This document shows, piece by piece, positions 6,408 to 7,476 of a stretch of 7,476 nucleotides of DNA. Position numbers and translations under genes: made by a program. Under the pieces are notes generated by a model, which was not told the origin of the DNA, ran no database searches, and saw only the letters and a program-made list of their open reading frames with translations. Numbering within the stretch: the first letter of the stretch is position 1; the number at the start of each line of letters is the position of its first letter. Source of the stretch: an uncultured Actinomycetes bacterium (lineage in GTDB: Bacteria; Actinomycetota; Actinomycetes; Nanopelagicales; Nanopelagicaceae); the NCBI GenBank assembly GCA_903839355.1, contig CAIMBV010000077.1, forward strand, positions 1-7,476. Reading direction: 5' to 3'.

Positions 6408-6419
6408 GCCGCAAGCCTA
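6408..6419 (-). promoter_or_regulatory. Possible leaderless -10 box of the nth operon
   Basis: TAGGCT (6419-6414 on the minus strand) fits TANNNT and lies six bases before the ATG. I see no matching -35 at 15-18 bases, so support is weak beyond the spacing and the absence of a good Shine-Dalgarno. Confidence 0.3.
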
Positions 6420-6426
6420 CGGGATT

Positions 6427-6450
6427 GCGCTCAAGAGACGATTGGAGCGC
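6427..6450. promoter_or_regulatory. Inverted repeat in the nth-crp divergent region, possible operator
   Basis: GCGCTC (6427-6432) and GAGCGC (6445-6450) are perfect inverted half-sites separated by 12 bases. The right half overlaps the proposed crp -35 (TTGGAG, 6442-6447). The size and placement suit a dimeric regulator controlling crp, nth or both. It does not match the Crp consensus, so simple autoregulation at this site is not indicated. Confidence 0.3.
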
Positions 6451-6477
6451 TAACGATTGAGGTTGTAAGGTCTGCTC
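6442..6477 (+). promoter_or_regulatory. Possible leaderless promoter of crp
   Basis: TTGGAG (6442-6447), an 18-base spacer, TAAGGT (6466-6471, fitting TANNNT), six bases, then GTG at 6478. The spacing would place the transcription start on the start codon. AAGG about seven bases before the GTG could alternatively serve as a weak ribosome site. Confidence 0.42.
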
Positions 6478-7167
6478 GTGACCCAAAAAGAAGATGACCT
6501 AATCATTCGCCAAGCACCACTTTTTAGCGCGCTTGATGATGAAGCTTCGCACGAACTTCGCAGTTCTATGGTGGCTCTCAAACTCAACAAGGGCCAGGTT
6601 CTCTTTAAAGAGGGTCAAGAAGGCGACCGTTTATACGTTGTCGTTCACGGAAAAATTAAATTAGGAACAACCAGCAGCGATGGACGCGAAAATCTGCTCT
6701 CTATCCTTGGACCTGGCGAAATGTTCGGTGAGCTCTCACTCTTTGACCCAGAACCACGTACATCCACGGCTACTGCTGTCACCGATGCTCGTTTGGTCTC
6801 ACTCGCGCACGATGCAGTGATTGGTCTTGTCACAACCAACCCACAAACCTCTTTAGAACTCTTGCGCCGCCTGGCACAACGTCTACGCAAATCCAACGAA
6901 ATTTTGGCAGACCTAGTCTTCGCTGATGTTCCAGGTCGGGTTGCCAAAGCAATCATGGATCTCGGTGAGCGTTTTGGCATTCAAAAGGATGATGGGCTAC
7001 ACGTTAATCACGATCTCACTCAAGAAGAGTTAGCTCAGTTGGTCGGTGCATCACGCGAGACCGTTAATAAAGCGCTTGCAGACTTCGCTGCGCGTGGTTG
7101 GGTAAAGCTAGAACCTCGTGCCGTGCTTGTTACAGATACCGAGCGCCTCTTAAAGCGCGCTCGGTAA
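6478..7167 (+). CDS. crp: Crp/Fnr-family transcription regulator (actinobacterial Crp)
   Basis: Global regulator with an N-terminal cyclic-nucleotide-binding domain and a C-terminal winged helix-turn-helix. 229 residues, close to mycobacterial Crp (about 224), which it resembles almost throughout. The phosphate-binding cassette FGELSLFDPEPRTSTATA is at 83-100, with Glu85, Arg94 and Thr95 where cAMP is held in the family. The dimer helix is about 122-147, followed by LADLVFADVPGRVAKAI. The recognition unit LTQEELAQLVGASRETVNKALADF is at 180-203. The pattern VGASRETVNKAL matches Crp proteins that bind TGTGA-N6-TCACA, and such a site lies between satP and acs in this window. GTG start at 6478, divergent from nth. 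A 10-bp hairpin overlaps the stop codon. Cyclic AMP as ligand is inferred; mycobacterial Crp binds it only moderately. Confidence 0.96.
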   Translation: MTQKEDDLIIRQAPLFSALDDEASHELRSSMVALKLNKGQVLFKEGQEGDRLYVVVHGKIKLGTTSSDGRENLLSILGPGEMFGELSLFDPEPRTSTATAVTDARLVSLAHDAVIGLVTTNPQTSLELLRRLAQRLRKSNEILADLVFADVPGRVAKAIMDLGERFGIQKDDGLHVNHDLTQEELAQLVGASRETVNKALADFAARGWVKLEPRAVLVTDTERLLKRAR

Positions 7168-7187
7168 TTCTGCATCGATCATTTTTT
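7137..7187 (+). terminator. Stem-loop over the crp stop codon, possible terminator
   Basis: TACCGAGCGC (7137-7146) pairs perfectly with GCGCTCGGTA (7157-7166) around a ten-base loop, so the stem includes the last crp codons and two bases of the stop. A TTTTTT run at 7182-7187 follows, but 15 bases after the stem, too far for a standard intrinsic terminator. It could stop or stabilise crp mRNA, or block read-through from the convergent ridA. Confidence 0.45.
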
Positions 7188-7237
7188 AATTCAGCCAGTT
7201 ACAGAACAAGCCAATCCAGACTGGAGAGTAAGGGGAG

Positions 7238-7476
7238 TTAGCCCTCTACTTCAACGGTGAGTTCGATTTCAACTGGAGCATCCAGTGGCAGTTCTGCAAC
7301 GCCGAATGCGCTTCGAGCATGCTTACCGTTTGCATCTCCAAAGATATGGATGAGAACTTCGGAAGCTCCGTTTACTACGCCGGGCGCTGCGATAAATCCA
7401 GGAACTCCGTTTACATATCCCACGACTCGAACCACTTTAACGATGGAATCGACAGGTGCAACAAGTTCGACCGCGG
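7238..7476 (-). CDS. RidA/YjgF-family protein, C-terminal half (5' end outside the window)
   Basis: 78 codons and a TAA (7240-7238) are visible; the frame runs off the right edge, so the GTG at 7435 is not the start. The residues read VELVAPVDSIVKVVRVVGYV, then PGFIAAPGVVNGASEVLIHIFG, HARSAFGVAELPLDAPVEIELTVEVEG. This is the typical C-terminus of the longer (about 150-residue) RidA-like proteins. HARSAFG carries the conserved arginine, and PVEIE the conserved glutamate, of enamine/imine deaminases. True RidA hydrolyses reactive 2-aminoacrylate-type intermediates from PLP enzymes, but many paralogues have unproven activity. The same family lies near crp in mycobacteria, with a metallo-beta-lactamase-fold gene between them that is absent here. 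It is convergent with crp, with a 70-base gap. Confidence 0.92.
   Translation of the reverse strand, partial: AVELVAPVDSIVKVVRVVGYVNGVPGFIAAPGVVNGASEVLIHIFGDANGKHARSAFGVAELPLDAPVEIELTVEVEG

Noticed and set aside
6408..6477. Crp autoregulation site in the crp promoter region
   Set aside because: No TGTGA/TCACA-like palindrome was found; the only inverted repeat is GCGCTC/GAGCGC.
7238..7435. GTG at 7435 as the start of a complete 65-residue protein
   Set aside because: The frame continues upstream with RidA-like sequence to the window edge, so the gene is partial and the GTG is an internal valine.

Overview
The window is a moderately G+C (about half, by eye) stretch of a free-living actinobacterial chromosome. 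The best clue is gene order. ridA, a mycobacterial-type Crp regulator, nth, a TlpA-like thioredoxin, a CvpA/MarP-like membrane protein and acs occur in this order in mycobacteria and streptomycetes, but here the block is compacted. The Crp protein, the type A class II aldolase and the short alanine/glycine-rich secreted protein all look actinobacterial. Compact gene packing and moderate G+C suggest a streamlined lineage, such as freshwater Nanopelagicales-like actinobacteria. That placement is inference.

Layout: (1) 1-948, minus: class II fructose-bisphosphate aldolase, 3' end outside the window. (2) 949-1418: a 470-base spacer holding a likely satP terminator, two other hairpins, a doubtful small ORF and the fba leader. 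(3) 1419-1967, minus: SatP/YaaH acetate transporter. (4) 1968-2134: divergent control region with a near-perfect Crp-type palindrome. (5) 2135-4090, plus: acetyl-CoA synthetase. (6) 4091-4645, minus: a secreted GGPGD-repeat protein of unknown function whose stop codon abuts that of acs. (7) 6407 down to 4700, minus: nth-tlpA-cvpA, three genes joined by two 4-base ATGA overlaps. (8) 6478-7167, plus: crp, divergent from nth. (9) 7238-7476, minus: C-terminal half of a RidA-family protein, convergent with crp.

Functionally, SatP imports acetate and Acs activates it to acetyl-CoA. They share a control region carrying TGTGGGATGCGTCACA, and the gene for the protein expected to bind it lies about 4.4 kb away. 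The simplest reading is a Crp-controlled acetate-assimilation module beside a conserved DNA-repair/envelope-thiol operon. Several start codons (crp, acs, the secreted protein, perhaps nth) lie 6-7 bases after a TANNNT -10 box and lack a convincing Shine-Dalgarno, which suggests leaderless transcripts. fba and satP instead have clear GGGAG-type ribosome sites.

No mobile element, CRISPR array, tRNA or rRNA was seen. I found no clearly new defence or biosynthetic system. The most interesting items are the Crp-acetate circuit, the leaderless promoters, the protease-less MarP-like protein and the unknown secreted repeat protein.
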